From assembly GCA_041648895.1 (NCBI GenBank), contig JBAZOB010000025.1, forward strand, positions 1 through 17,454: a stretch of 17,454 nucleotides of DNA. Direction: 5' to 3'. Shown here one piece after another: positions 7,006 through 14,066 of the stretch. Source of the stretch: JBAZOB01 sp041648895 (lineage in GTDB: Bacteria > Patescibacteriota > JAHJAL01). Position 1 is the first letter of the stretch. The number at the start of each line of letters is the position of its first letter. The notes under the pieces were generated by a model. The model ran no database searches. It was given only the letters and a program-made list of their open reading frames with translations, and was not told the origin of the DNA. The position numbers and the translations under genes are program-made.

Positions 7006-7715
7006 CCAAAGTTTTAGCAGTGAAAGATTTTTCTGTCTCCTTTGGTAAAGTGAAGGTATTGGATGGGATTAACTTTGATGTTGATCAAGGTGATTTTCTG
7101 ATGGTTTTGGGACCAAATGGCGCGGGCAAAAGTGTATTATTGAAGTCAATCTTGGGTATTTGGCCGTATACTGGTCAGGTGAAAGTATTTGGACAAAAAA
7201 TTGATCTGGTTCGTCAAAAGATTGGCTATGTGCCGCAATATGTTGATTTTGATCGAACTTTTCCGTTGACAGTGCGAGAAGTGGTGAGTCTGGGTTGTCG
7301 GCAGAATAAATCTCTGTCGGTTTGTCCGCATGTCAATAAAGTATTGGAAATGGTCGGGATGGTTGGAAAAATAGATGATTTTTTTGGTCAGTTATCAGGT
7401 GGGCAAGTGCGGCGAGTGCTAATTGCCCGGGCTTTGGCCGGTCAACCGAAATTGTTGTTTTTGGATGAACCTTTGGCGGGGGTGGATTTGGTAGGGGAGA
7501 AAAGTTTTTATGAAATGATCGCCAAATGGCATCAGGATTTGGGTTTGACGACGGTGATGGTCTCACATGATTATAGCCTGGTGAGCCGAATTGCCACTAA
7601 AGTTTTATGTTTGAATAAAAAAATGACCTGTTTTGGCGGGGCCAGAGATTTAACGGCTAAACAATTTGAGGATACTTTCGGGCGGGGGGTGAAATTGCAT
7701 GTGCATAACAGCTAA
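7002..7715 (+). CDS. znuC: Zn/Mn ABC transporter ATP-binding protein
   Basis: The 237-residue ATPase of the metal uptake system. Motifs in order: Walker A GPNGAGKS (37-44), Q-loop Gln79 (YVPQYVDFDRTFP), signature LSGGQVRR (131-138), Walker B LLFLDEP (151-157) with Glu156, D-loop GVD, and switch His189 (MVSHDY). The start is GTG at 7002, inside the stop of the binding-protein gene (4-bp overlap). This order (binding protein, ATPase, permease) is usual for the family. The permease gene follows only after 215 bases because the heptad hairpin at 7748-7894 lies between them, which is unusual for genes encoding one complex. Confidence 0.95.
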   Translation: MTKVLAVKDFSVSFGKVKVLDGINFDVDQGDFLMVLGPNGAGKSVLLKSILGIWPYTGQVKVFGQKIDLVRQKIGYVPQYVDFDRTFPLTVREVVSLGCRQNKSLSVCPHVNKVLEMVGMVGKIDDFFGQLSGGQVRRVLIARALAGQPKLLFLDEPLAGVDLVGEKSFYEMIAKWHQDLGLTTVMVSHDYSLVSRIATKVLCLNKKMTCFGGARDLTAKQFEDTFGRGVKLHVHNS

Positions 7716-7747
7716 TATTATTGCTAAACATTTATGGTTTTTTGAAT

Positions 7748-7894
7748 GTTAATAAATTTTAAATTTTCAATTTTAAAATAATTTTAAATGATTAAATTTT
7801 AAAATCTAAAACATTCCTGTTTTTGTGTCTGTTTTAAAATTTAAAATTGAAAATTATTTTAAAATTTAAAATTTAAAATTGAAAATTTATTAAC
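7748..7894. repeat. AT-rich heptad hairpin inside the znu operon
   Basis: A 147-bp imperfect inverted repeat that begins and ends with GTTAATA / TATTAAC. The left arm has three AATTTTM heptads (M = A or C); the right arm, read inward, has four. Both continue through AAATAATTTT to an AAAACA/TGTTTT closing stem (7808-7813 and 7830-7835) with a 16-base loop. It fills most of the 215-base gap between ATPase and permease genes; nothing else is seen in that gap. Its sequence differs from hairpins A-D, but it has the same 7-bp period and the same position behind a stop codon. Confidence 0.85.
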
Positions 7895-7930
7895 TTGTGT
7901 AAAGATGTTTGGTATTAATAATTAATAAAT

Positions 7931-8734
7931 ATGTGGGAAGCGTTTATACAATATCCATTTTTACAGCGGGCTTTACTGGCCTCGGTTTTGGTGGGAATAA
8001 TTTGTGCTTTGTTGGGTGTTTTTGTGGTGTTTAACCGGATGGCTTTTTTCGTTGATGCTTTGGCACATAGTGCTTTGACTGGGATCGCGATGGGGATATT
8101 GATTGGTATTACTCCGTTTTGGACAGCCTTGATTTTTGGCATTGGGGTAGCGGTGGGAGTAGTCTATATTCGTAATAAAGGCAAGTTGCATACCGATACG
8201 GTTTTGGGACTGTTTCTTCCGGTGGCGATGGCCCTGGGAATATTGCTTTTACAATTAAAAAGTGGTTATACGCCGGATTTGATGAGTTTTTTGTTTGGCA
8301 GTGTGTTGTCGGTATCAATAATAGATTTAATAATTATTGGGGTGGTGGGGATAGGGGCGATGGTTTGGCTTTATTTTTATTATCGTGATTTGGTTTGGTT
8401 GGCTTTTGATCGTGAATCGGCGTTGGTGAGTGGGGTGAAAGTGGTTTGGTTGGAATATATATTGATGATTGCCTTAGCGGTGGTAGTAATTGCTAGTTTG
8501 CAGGTGGCGGGGATTATCTTGGTGGGAGCAATGGTGGTGATTCCCGCGGTGGCGGCGAAAAATTTAGCTCGTAATTTTTCCCAGGTGGTTTACTACTCGG
8601 TGGCTTTTGGTTTGCTAGGTAGTGTGGTGGGCATGTTTCTGTCGTATATCTTTGACTTGTCGAGTGGAGCGATAATTGTAATGACTCTGGCAGGGATATT
8701 TTTGGTAACGTTTATTATTAGAAGAGAAAAGTGA
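7931..8734 (+). CDS. znuB: Zn/Mn ABC transporter permease
   Basis: The membrane subunit of the metal uptake system, ABC-3 family, 267 residues with about 7-9 hydrophobic segments covering nearly its whole length. The N-terminal LLGVFVVFNRMAFFVDALAHSALTGIAMG is the typical cytoplasmic coupling region of this family (canonical RRMAxxGDALSHS). The later GIILVGAMVVIPAVAAKNLA is also characteristic. It completes the transporter with the genes at 6121 and 7002, although a 147-bp hairpin separates it from them. No good SD is visible before the ATG (AATTAATAAAT). Confidence 0.93.
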   Translation: MWEAFIQYPFLQRALLASVLVGIICALLGVFVVFNRMAFFVDALAHSALTGIAMGILIGITPFWTALIFGIGVAVGVVYIRNKGKLHTDTVLGLFLPVAMALGILLLQLKSGYTPDLMSFLFGSVLSVSIIDLIIIGVVGIGAMVWLYFYYRDLVWLAFDRESALVSGVKVVWLEYILMIALAVVVIASLQVAGIILVGAMVVIPAVAAKNLARNFSQVVYYSVAFGLLGSVVGMFLSYIFDLSSGAIIVMTLAGIFLVTFIIRREK

Positions 8735-8768
8735 TTAAATATTTTTTTAAGTAAATAAAGGAGATAAA

Positions 8769-9791
8769 ATGAAAATTTTATTTTGTGAGATATCCCATTT
8801 GTGTCATGAGATGGATTGGGAGGGTAAATATTTGGCTGAAAAGATTGGAAAGAAGTATGACAGTATATTTTTTCCAGGTTTGGGTAATGATTACGACCAG
8901 TCGCGGGACGATTTTGAAGTTTTATGCACTTTTATTCATACCCAGGTTAATGAAGAATTGCTTAATAAGATGCCGAAATTGAAGTTAGTGGTAACCAGGT
9001 CGACCGGATTTGATCATATTGATTTGGATAAATGTCGGGAAAGAGGAATTGAAGTGTGCAATGTACCATTTTATGGCGAGAATACGGTGGCGGAGTATGC
9101 TTTTTCGTTGTTAAATATGCTGGCGAGGAAAATGTATGAAGCTTATGACCGAGTGATACGGGGTAATTATTCTTTGGAAGGTTTGATGGGATTTGATTTG
9201 AAGGGAAAGACTTTGGGAGTGATTGGGGGAGGTCATATTGGGATCCATGCCGCCCAGATTGGGGTGGGTTATGATATGAAGGTGTTGTGTTACGATGTTA
9301 AACCTGATTCCCAGTTGGCCAAACGAGTTGGTTTTGAATATGTGGAGTTGGATGATTTGTATGCGCGGGCGGATATCATTACTTTGCACGTGCCATTAAT
9401 TCCACCCACTCAACATATGATTAACCAAGAGGCTTTTGCCAAGATGAAAGATGGGGTGATTCTTATTAACACGGCGCGGGGCGGGGTAGTGGATACGGGG
9501 GCCATGGTAGCGGCGTTGGCCAGTGGCAAGTTGGCTGGAGCGGGGTTGGATGTGATGGAGGCGGAGGAATTTTTATCTGATGAAGTAAAACTGGCGGAAA
9601 TAGTCGATGATTCGGAAAAATTGCGATCGGCTTTGGAAAATCATATTTTAATGGAACATCCGCGAGTAGTAGTGACTTTTCACAATGCTTTTAATACGGT
9701 GGAAGGACGAACCAGGATTTTAGATACGTCGATAGAAAATATTATGGCGTTTGAGACCGGGCCATGGGTTAATAGTGTGATCAAAAAGTAA
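8769..9791 (+). CDS. D-isomer-specific 2-hydroxyacid dehydrogenase
   Basis: A 340-residue NAD-dependent dehydrogenase of the D-lactate/phosphoglycerate dehydrogenase family, interconverting a 2-keto acid and a D-2-hydroxyacid. The nucleotide-binding loop is GGGHIG (153-158) and Asp176 after the second strand favours NAD. Catalytic residues are Arg237 (NTARGGVVD), Glu264 or Glu266 (LDVMEAEE) and His305 (VTFHNAFNT). The insert before the catalytic His (267-298) resembles that of fermentative D-lactate dehydrogenases, so pyruvate-to-lactate is a reasonable guess, but the substrate is not proven. A good SD (AAGGAG) precedes the ATG. CTTTTGA heptads begin nine bases after its stop. Confidence 0.9.
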   Translation: MKILFCEISHLCHEMDWEGKYLAEKIGKKYDSIFFPGLGNDYDQSRDDFEVLCTFIHTQVNEELLNKMPKLKLVVTRSTGFDHIDLDKCRERGIEVCNVPFYGENTVAEYAFSLLNMLARKMYEAYDRVIRGNYSLEGLMGFDLKGKTLGVIGGGHIGIHAAQIGVGYDMKVLCYDVKPDSQLAKRVGFEYVELDDLYARADIITLHVPLIPPTQHMINQEAFAKMKDGVILINTARGGVVDTGAMVAALASGKLAGAGLDVMEAEEFLSDEVKLAEIVDDSEKLRSALENHILMEHPRVVVTFHNAFNTVEGRTRILDTSIENIMAFETGPWVNSVIKK

Positions 9792-9800
9792 GTAACTATA

Positions 9801-9827
9801 CTTTTGACTTTTGACCTTTGACTTTGA
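9801..9827. repeat. CTTTTGA heptad run
   Basis: Tandem CTTTTGA, CTTTTGA, CCTTTGA and a shortened CTTTGA, starting nine bases after the dehydrogenase stop. There is no second arm. It supplies three phased TTGACN boxes usable as -35 elements for the redox operon. Confidence 0.85.
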
Positions 9828-9838
9828 TATTATATAAC
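9811..9838 (+). promoter_or_regulatory. Candidate promoter of the redox operon
   Basis: TTGACC (9811-9816), 16-bp spacer, TATAAC (9833-9838). An alternative pairing is TTGACT (9804-9809), 18-bp spacer, TATTAT (9828-9833). The -35 boxes come from the heptad run. Predicted transcription start is around 9845, inside the following inverted repeat. Confidence 0.45.
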
Positions 9839-9864
9839 CAATAATCATTCCTAATAATTATTGG
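9838..9864 (+). promoter_or_regulatory. Inverted repeat, candidate Fur-family operator
   Basis: CCAATAAT (9838-9845) and ATTATTGG (9857-9864) form a perfect 8-bp inverted repeat around 11 AT-rich bases. It overlaps the predicted transcription start and the first bases of the SD (GGAGG, 9863-9867) of the glutaredoxin gene. The AT-rich dyad is compatible with a Fur/PerR/Zur-type site and the operon ends with a fur-like gene, which suggests autoregulation. An RNA hairpin masking the SD is the alternative reading. Confidence 0.35.
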
Positions 9865-9874
9865 AGGGAAAGTT

Positions 9875-10108
9875 ATGGCAAAAGTGACTATTTATACTAC
9901 TCCCACTTGTGGTTTTTGTAAGATGGCCAAGGAGTATTTTAGGGAAAATAATGTCGATTTTGAAGAGAAAGATGTGGCGGCTGATGCTGTGGCTCAGGAA
10001 GAGGCGGTGGGTAAATCGGGTCAAATGGGAGTGCCGGTAATCGAAGTGGACGGTCAAATTGTGATTGGTTTTGATAAGCCCAAGCTAGCGGCTTTATTGG
10101 GATTATAA
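9875..10108 (+). CDS. Glutaredoxin-like thiol-disulfide protein
   Basis: A 77-residue thioredoxin-fold protein with redox motif CGFC (Cys12, Cys15) after the first strand (VTIYTTPT) and the cis-proline motif GVPVIEVDG, as in glutaredoxin/NrdH-like redoxins. It has neither the CPYC of classic glutaredoxins nor thioredoxin length. A strong SD (GGAGGG) precedes the ATG. The thioredoxin reductase-like gene begins one base after its stop, so the two are co-translated. No thioredoxin gene is seen in the window, so this protein is the likely substrate of that reductase. Confidence 0.9.
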   Translation: MAKVTIYTTPTCGFCKMAKEYFRENNVDFEEKDVAADAVAQEEAVGKSGQMGVPVIEVDGQIVIGFDKPKLAALLGL

Positions 10109-10109
10109 A

Positions 10110-11081
10110 ATGATAAATAATTATGATTTAATCATTATTGGTGCTGGTGCGGCTGGTTTGGGAGCGGCTGTTTACGCGGGACGGTATCGATTACGGGTAT
10201 TGGTGATTGGTGAGAAATTTGGTGGTGAAACGGCTCAAGCCGGGTATATTGAGAATTATCCTGGCATTGGCAAGATTGACGGTTATGATCTGATGGTCAA
10301 TATGCGTGATCAGGCCAAGGAGATGGGGGTAGAGTTGGTTGATAAAAAAGTGGACCGGGTAGAGCGGCGCGGGCATTGTTTTGAGGTAGTGGCCGGAGAG
10401 GATATTTATCAGGCTAATCAGATTATTTTGGCGATGGGTACCAAGCGGCGTCGTTTAAATTTACCCAATGAGACTGAATTGACGGGTCATGGGGTACATT
10501 ATTGTGTGACGTGCGATGGTCCTTTTTATAAAGATAAAGTAATTGCCATGGTAGGGGGTGGGGATGCTAGTATTAAAGGAATTAATTTAGCGAGCGAATA
10601 CGTCAAAAAAGTGTATTTGATTGTGCTGGAAAAAGAAGTGCGCGCCGAACCGGTTAATTGGGAGAGAATGAAAGTCTTGGGCGATAAAGTGGAAATTTTA
10701 TATGAAACTCAAGTGAAGGAAATTGTGGGTGAGGCGAGGTTGGAAAAAATTATTATCGACAAGGAATATCAAGGTAGTAATGAATTGGCGGTGGATGGTT
10801 TATTTGTGGAAATCGGAGCGGTCCGCAATGTGGCTCTGGCCGAACAATTGAGTGTTAACTTGGATGAAAAAGGTTATGTGATGGTGGATAATATGATGAA
10901 AACTAATGTGGATGGAGTCTATGCCTGTGGGGATACAGTGAATCATTTTGGTGATTTTAAACAAATTATTACGGCGGTGGCGATGGGCGCGGTAGCCGCG
11001 ACTTCAGCCTATGAAGATAATAAAATTCATGGGGATCTTTGCCCCTATCATTTTGTTCCTAAGCAATTTGAAAACAAATAA
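10110..11081 (+). CDS. trxB: Thioredoxin reductase-like flavoprotein
   Basis: A 323-residue low-molecular-weight thioredoxin reductase family protein. FAD-binding GAGAAG is at 11-16, the redox-active pair is CVTC (Cys132, Cys135), the second dinucleotide loop is GGGDAS (149-154) and the C-terminal FAD motif is GVYACGDT (269-276). It passes electrons to a small dithiol protein, probably the CGFC protein encoded one base upstream. Oddity: the NADPH 2'-phosphate motif HRRxxxR is replaced by LEKEVR (173-178), so NADPH is probably not the donor. NADH or another donor is possible. Third gene of the operon is the Fur-like regulator, starting 10 bases later. Confidence 0.92.
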   Translation: MINNYDLIIIGAGAAGLGAAVYAGRYRLRVLVIGEKFGGETAQAGYIENYPGIGKIDGYDLMVNMRDQAKEMGVELVDKKVDRVERRGHCFEVVAGEDIYQANQIILAMGTKRRRLNLPNETELTGHGVHYCVTCDGPFYKDKVIAMVGGGDASIKGINLASEYVKKVYLIVLEKEVRAEPVNWERMKVLGDKVEILYETQVKEIVGEARLEKIIIDKEYQGSNELAVDGLFVEIGAVRNVALAEQLSVNLDEKGYVMVDNMMKTNVDGVYACGDTVNHFGDFKQIITAVAMGAVAATSAYEDNKIHGDLCPYHFVPKQFENK

Positions 11082-11091
11082 CAATTATTTT

Positions 11092-11490
11092 ATGTCAATC
11101 AAAACCCGGCAAACAAAGCAAAAAAAAGCGATTTATGATGTATTGCATAAGGCCAATACTCATCTTCAGGCCGACGAGATATATAATTTAGTGAGAAAGA
11201 AAATAAAGAATATTAGTTTAGCGACAGTATATCGTAATCTAGAGACGATGACTGCCAAGAGTATTTTGTATGAAGTGTATGTATCAGGTTTGCCGCGGTG
11301 GTATGAAATTAAGAAGAATGATTGTCATGGTCATTTGTTTTGTCGCCGTTGTTATCAATTAAAGGATGTAGTTGATTGCAGTTTATGTTTTGCCAAGAAC
11401 AAGATGCAAAGCATGATGCATTTTAAAGGTGAAGAGGTAATGTATTTGGTGGTCGGTTTGTGTAGTAAATGTGATATATCGAGGAAATAA
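11092..11490 (+). CDS. Fur-family metal/peroxide-responsive repressor
   Basis: A 132-residue regulator. The N-terminal winged helix includes the recognition helix SLATVYRNLETM (42-53). The dimerisation half has the structural zinc cysteines C84-x2-C87 and C124-x2-C127, plus His79 and His81 (CHGHLFC). An extra Cys pair, C96-x2-C99, is not usual in the family and might add redox sensing. The start at 11092 is chosen because the longer frame from 11011 runs into trxB and adds no Fur sequence; no SD is seen. Whether it is Fur, Zur or PerR cannot be decided. The redox neighbours suggest a peroxide or iron role, while the znu genes 2.4 kb upstream allow a zinc role. Confidence 0.92.
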   Translation: MSIKTRQTKQKKAIYDVLHKANTHLQADEIYNLVRKKIKNISLATVYRNLETMTAKSILYEVYVSGLPRWYEIKKNDCHGHLFCRRCYQLKDVVDCSLCFAKNKMQSMMHFKGEEVMYLVVGLCSKCDISRK

Positions 11491-11521
11491 TGTAGGGGCA
11501 CGCTGCGGCGTGCCCGTACGG
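11491..11521. repeat. Small GC-rich palindrome (REP-like)
   Basis: GGGCACGC (11496-11503) and GCGTGCCC (11508-11515) pair around a TGCG loop; flanks TGTAG and GTACG partly extend the symmetry. It is far more GC-rich than its surroundings, starts directly after the fur-like stop and has no T-run. It resembles the TGTAGGGGC...GCCCCTACA palindromes dispersed in many bacterial genomes (recalled, not searched). Confidence 0.7.
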
Positions 11522-11533
11522 ATTATAATAATT

Positions 11534-12700
11534 ATGAATAAAAAGAGATATTATTTTGATTACGCGGCGACGACGCCAGTTGACCAAAGGGTGGTGGTGG
11601 CGATGGAACCATATTGGTTTAAAAAATATGGCAATCCTTCCGGTTTGTATTTTGAAGGACGTTTGGCGAAACAAGTGTTGGATGAATGTCGACAAAAAGT
11701 AGCTCAATTGATCAATGCCGATAGTGATGAGGTTATTTTTACTTCGGGTGGTTCAGAATCGAATAATTTGGCCATCACTGGTGTGCTGGCGGCGGTCAAT
11801 AATCAGGGCAAGATAATTGTGTCGGCGATTGAGCATAAATCGATTTTGAACGTGGCTAAATATTGGCAGCAGCGGGGGGTGACGGTCGAGTTTTGTCCGG
11901 TTCTGTCCAGCGGTTTAGTTGATGAGAAGAAATTGGCGGGCATGATAGATAAAAAGACTATTTTAGTGAGTATTATCTATGCCAATAACGAAATTGGCGT
12001 GGTCCAAGATATATCCAGGATTGGTCGGATTATCAAAAAACATAATCCAAAGACCTATTTTCATACTGATGCCTGCCAGGCGATGAATTATTTGGATATC
12101 GATGTTAAAAAGTTGGGAGTGGATTTGCTGACTTTCAATGGTAGCAAAATATATGGTCCCAAGGGGGTGGGTGGATTGTATGCAAAAAAAGGTGTTCGGA
12201 TGGAGCCATTGATTATGGGAGGTGGGCAGGAGAGGGGGTGGCGAGCGGGGACGGAAAATATTCCTTTGATTGTGGGGATGACTGAGGCGATGGTTATTGC
12301 CAGGAGGATTTGTGGGGCGGAAGCCAAAAGAGTTGTTTGGTTGCGCGATAAAATTATTTCTCGGGTGTTGAAGGACATTCCGGATGTTGTTTTGAACGGG
12401 GATAAAAATAAGCGGTTGGCCAATAATGTTAATATTTCGGTGGCGGGGGCGGAGGGTGAGTCATTATTGTTGTATTTAGACGAGGCCGGAATAGCGGTTT
12501 CAACCGGTTCGGCTTGTAGCGCCAGTGATCTTGACCCTTCCCATGTGTTATTGGCTATTGGTCAAGATAAAGCTTTGGCGCATGGTAGTTTACGGATAAC
12601 TTTGGGGCGGTGGTCGGGTGAAGCAGGAGTTGATTATCTTCTATCAGTTTTACCGAAGATAGTGGAGAGGGTGAGGCAAATGTCGGCAGTAAATAATTAA
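11534..12700 (+). CDS. iscS: Cysteine desulfurase
   Basis: A 388-residue PLP enzyme that takes sulfur from cysteine for Fe-S cluster assembly. N-terminal YYFDYAATTPVD is typical. PLP-site residues are His101 (AIEHKS), Asp179 and Gln182 (HTDACQA), and Lys205 (NGSKIYGPKGVGG), where the usual SxHK is SK with Ser204 in place of His. RAGTEN is at 238-242 and the persulfide cysteine is Cys328 in GSACSASDLDPSHVL, a class I (IscS/NifS) loop. The start at 11534 is chosen because the longer frame reads through the GC-rich palindrome. It is followed six bases later by the scaffold gene, forming an operon. Confidence 0.95.
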   Translation: MNKKRYYFDYAATTPVDQRVVVAMEPYWFKKYGNPSGLYFEGRLAKQVLDECRQKVAQLINADSDEVIFTSGGSESNNLAITGVLAAVNNQGKIIVSAIEHKSILNVAKYWQQRGVTVEFCPVLSSGLVDEKKLAGMIDKKTILVSIIYANNEIGVVQDISRIGRIIKKHNPKTYFHTDACQAMNYLDIDVKKLGVDLLTFNGSKIYGPKGVGGLYAKKGVRMEPLIMGGGQERGWRAGTENIPLIVGMTEAMVIARRICGAEAKRVVWLRDKIISRVLKDIPDVVLNGDKNKRLANNVNISVAGAEGESLLLYLDEAGIAVSTGSACSASDLDPSHVLLAIGQDKALAHGSLRITLGRWSGEAGVDYLLSVLPKIVERVRQMSAVNN

Positions 12701-12706
12701 TTATTT

Positions 12707-13144
12707 ATGAATAAAGTTAGTAAAAAAAATGATGGGGTGGGGTGGGTATATTCGGATATAGTGAAGGAGCACTTTATTCACCCTCGACATTTTGTGACCG
12801 GTGAGCAACCAGAATGGGAATTCAATGGTGTGGGCGAAATTGGTAGTCCGGCTTGCGGTGATGTGATGAGAATTTGGGTACGGATTGAGAAAGGTCGGAT
12901 AACTAATATTGGTTGGAAAACTTTTGGTTGTGCTTCCGCTATTGCCAGCACTTCAATATTATCGGAAATGGTGGTGGGGAGCGGGGGAATGGAGATTAAT
13001 CAGGCTAAAAAGATTACGGCTAAGGATATTGTCAAAGCTTTGGGCGGACTACCGTCACAAAAAATTCATTGTAGTGTTTTGGGGGATCAAGCTTTAAAAA
13101 AAGCGATTGATGACTATGAAAAGAAGAAAAATAAGAAATTATGA
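12707..13144 (+). CDS. iscU: IscU-type Fe-S cluster scaffold
   Basis: A 145-residue scaffold on which Fe-S clusters are built with sulfur from the desulfurase. Cluster ligands are Cys50 and Asp52 (SPACGDVM), Cys75 (KTFGCASAIAST) and Cys122 (IHCSVLGDQAL), matching IscU. The chaperone-recognition LPPVK of proteobacterial IscU is not evident (the position reads ALGGLPSQKIHC). The N-terminus is about 13 residues longer than usual. It starts 6 bases after iscS and its TGA overlaps the ATG of the flavoprotein gene (ATGA), so the three genes are one translational unit. No HscA, HscB, IscA or Suf gene is in the window. Confidence 0.93.
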   Translation: MNKVSKKNDGVGWVYSDIVKEHFIHPRHFVTGEQPEWEFNGVGEIGSPACGDVMRIWVRIEKGRITNIGWKTFGCASAIASTSILSEMVVGSGGMEINQAKKITAKDIVKALGGLPSQKIHCSVLGDQALKKAIDDYEKKKNKKL

Positions 13145-13860
13145 CTAAAATATCAAAAATTAAGGCGCAGTTGATTTCCAACCAGCCCATAACTGAACAG
13201 ATGCATCAGTTAGTATTTCAGACTGAAGCGAATGAGAAATGGGAATTTACGGAGGGCCAATTCGTCATGGTGCAGCACGAGGTTGATCATGAACTGGTGG
13301 TGCGGGCATATTCGATCTCTTCCTTGGCGAGTGATCTTCCCCGTTTGGAATTAGTAGTGAAGAGAGTGGAAGGGGGAGTGATGTCGAATTATTTGTGTGA
13401 TTTACGTCGCGGCGACCAAGTGGACATGGATGGTCCGTATGGACATTTTGTCTGGAATTTGGGCCAAAATAATAATAAGGTTTTGGTGGCTATTGGTTGC
13501 GGGATCGCGCCTTTGAAGTCAATTTTGTTGAAACAGTTGCAGATGGGTGGTGGTAATGTTGAATTATATTTGGGAAGCCGGTTGATTAAGGAAGTGCCAT
13601 TTTTAAAATATTTTTCTGATTTACAAGCTAAGAACCGTAATTTTAAATTCTATCCGTGTGTTTCTCGCGAGACGGGAGTTTGTCAATACAGTGGCCGGGT
13701 GACGAAAGTGATGTTGGAGCAAAATATTGATTTTGCCGAGACGGATTTTTATATTTGTGGGACGGCGAATATGATTGCTGATCTTAAACAATCGGTGGCT
13801 CTCCATGGCGGTAATTTGAAAAATGTTTTTAATGAAAATATTTATCCATATGCAAATTAA
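13141..13860 (+). CDS. Ferredoxin reductase-like FAD/NAD(P) oxidoreductase
   Basis: A 239-residue flavoprotein of the FNR superfamily: an FAD-binding barrel (1-105) with RAYSIS (55-60) and a nicotinamide-binding domain with GCGIAPLKSIL (119-129) and YICGTANMI (204-212). It would shuttle electrons between NAD(P)H and a ferredoxin or similar partner. The 4-bp overlap with iscU suggests it supplies reducing power for Fe-S assembly, perhaps through the ferredoxin at 5878; this is inferred from context. It lacks its own 2Fe-2S domain. The C-terminus is NENIYPYAN, without the aromatic end of plant-type FNR. Hairpin B starts within its last codons. Confidence 0.9.
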   Translation: MTKISKIKAQLISNQPITEQMHQLVFQTEANEKWEFTEGQFVMVQHEVDHELVVRAYSISSLASDLPRLELVVKRVEGGVMSNYLCDLRRGDQVDMDGPYGHFVWNLGQNNNKVLVAIGCGIAPLKSILLKQLQMGGGNVELYLGSRLIKEVPFLKYFSDLQAKNRNFKFYPCVSRETGVCQYSGRVTKVMLEQNIDFAETDFYICGTANMIADLKQSVALHGGNLKNVFNENIYPYAN

Positions 13861-14045
13861 TTACGAATTACAAATGACGAATTGCCTTGATCATATATCA
13901 TTTATTTTAATTAATGGCAGCGAATGTTTGGCCGGTGGTGTTAATGTGAAATTGTCTAATAATAGTAAGTTTTATGGCTAGCCATATAATTAAAATAAAT
14001 GATATATGATCAAGGCAATTCGTCATTTGTAATTCGTAATTAATT
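13855..14045. repeat. Long hairpin repeat, copy B
   Basis: Perfect 59-bp inverted repeat (13855-13913 and 13987-14045) around a 73-base loop. The left arm contains the stop codon of the flavoprotein gene. Order from outside: ATTACGA, ATTACAA, ATGACGA heptads; slot ATTGCCTTGA (13881-13890) mirrored as TCAAGGCAAT (14010-14019); inner arm starting TCATATATC, identical to copy A; loop 64/73 identical to copy A, including the end palindrome TATGGCTAGCCATA. The slot differs from copy A, yet both arms agree within each copy. Confidence 0.96.
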
Positions 14046-14066
14046 AAATAATTTTGGAGGATTAAA

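Noticed and set aside
11011..11091. Longer N-terminus for the Fur-like protein
   Set aside because: It would overlap trxB by 71 bases and adds hydrophobic residues not found in Fur proteins; the ATG at 11092 gives a normal 132-residue protein.
11471..11533. Longer N-terminus for the cysteine desulfurase
   Set aside because: It reads through the GC-rich palindrome and overlaps the fur-like gene; the family starts at YYFDYAATTP.
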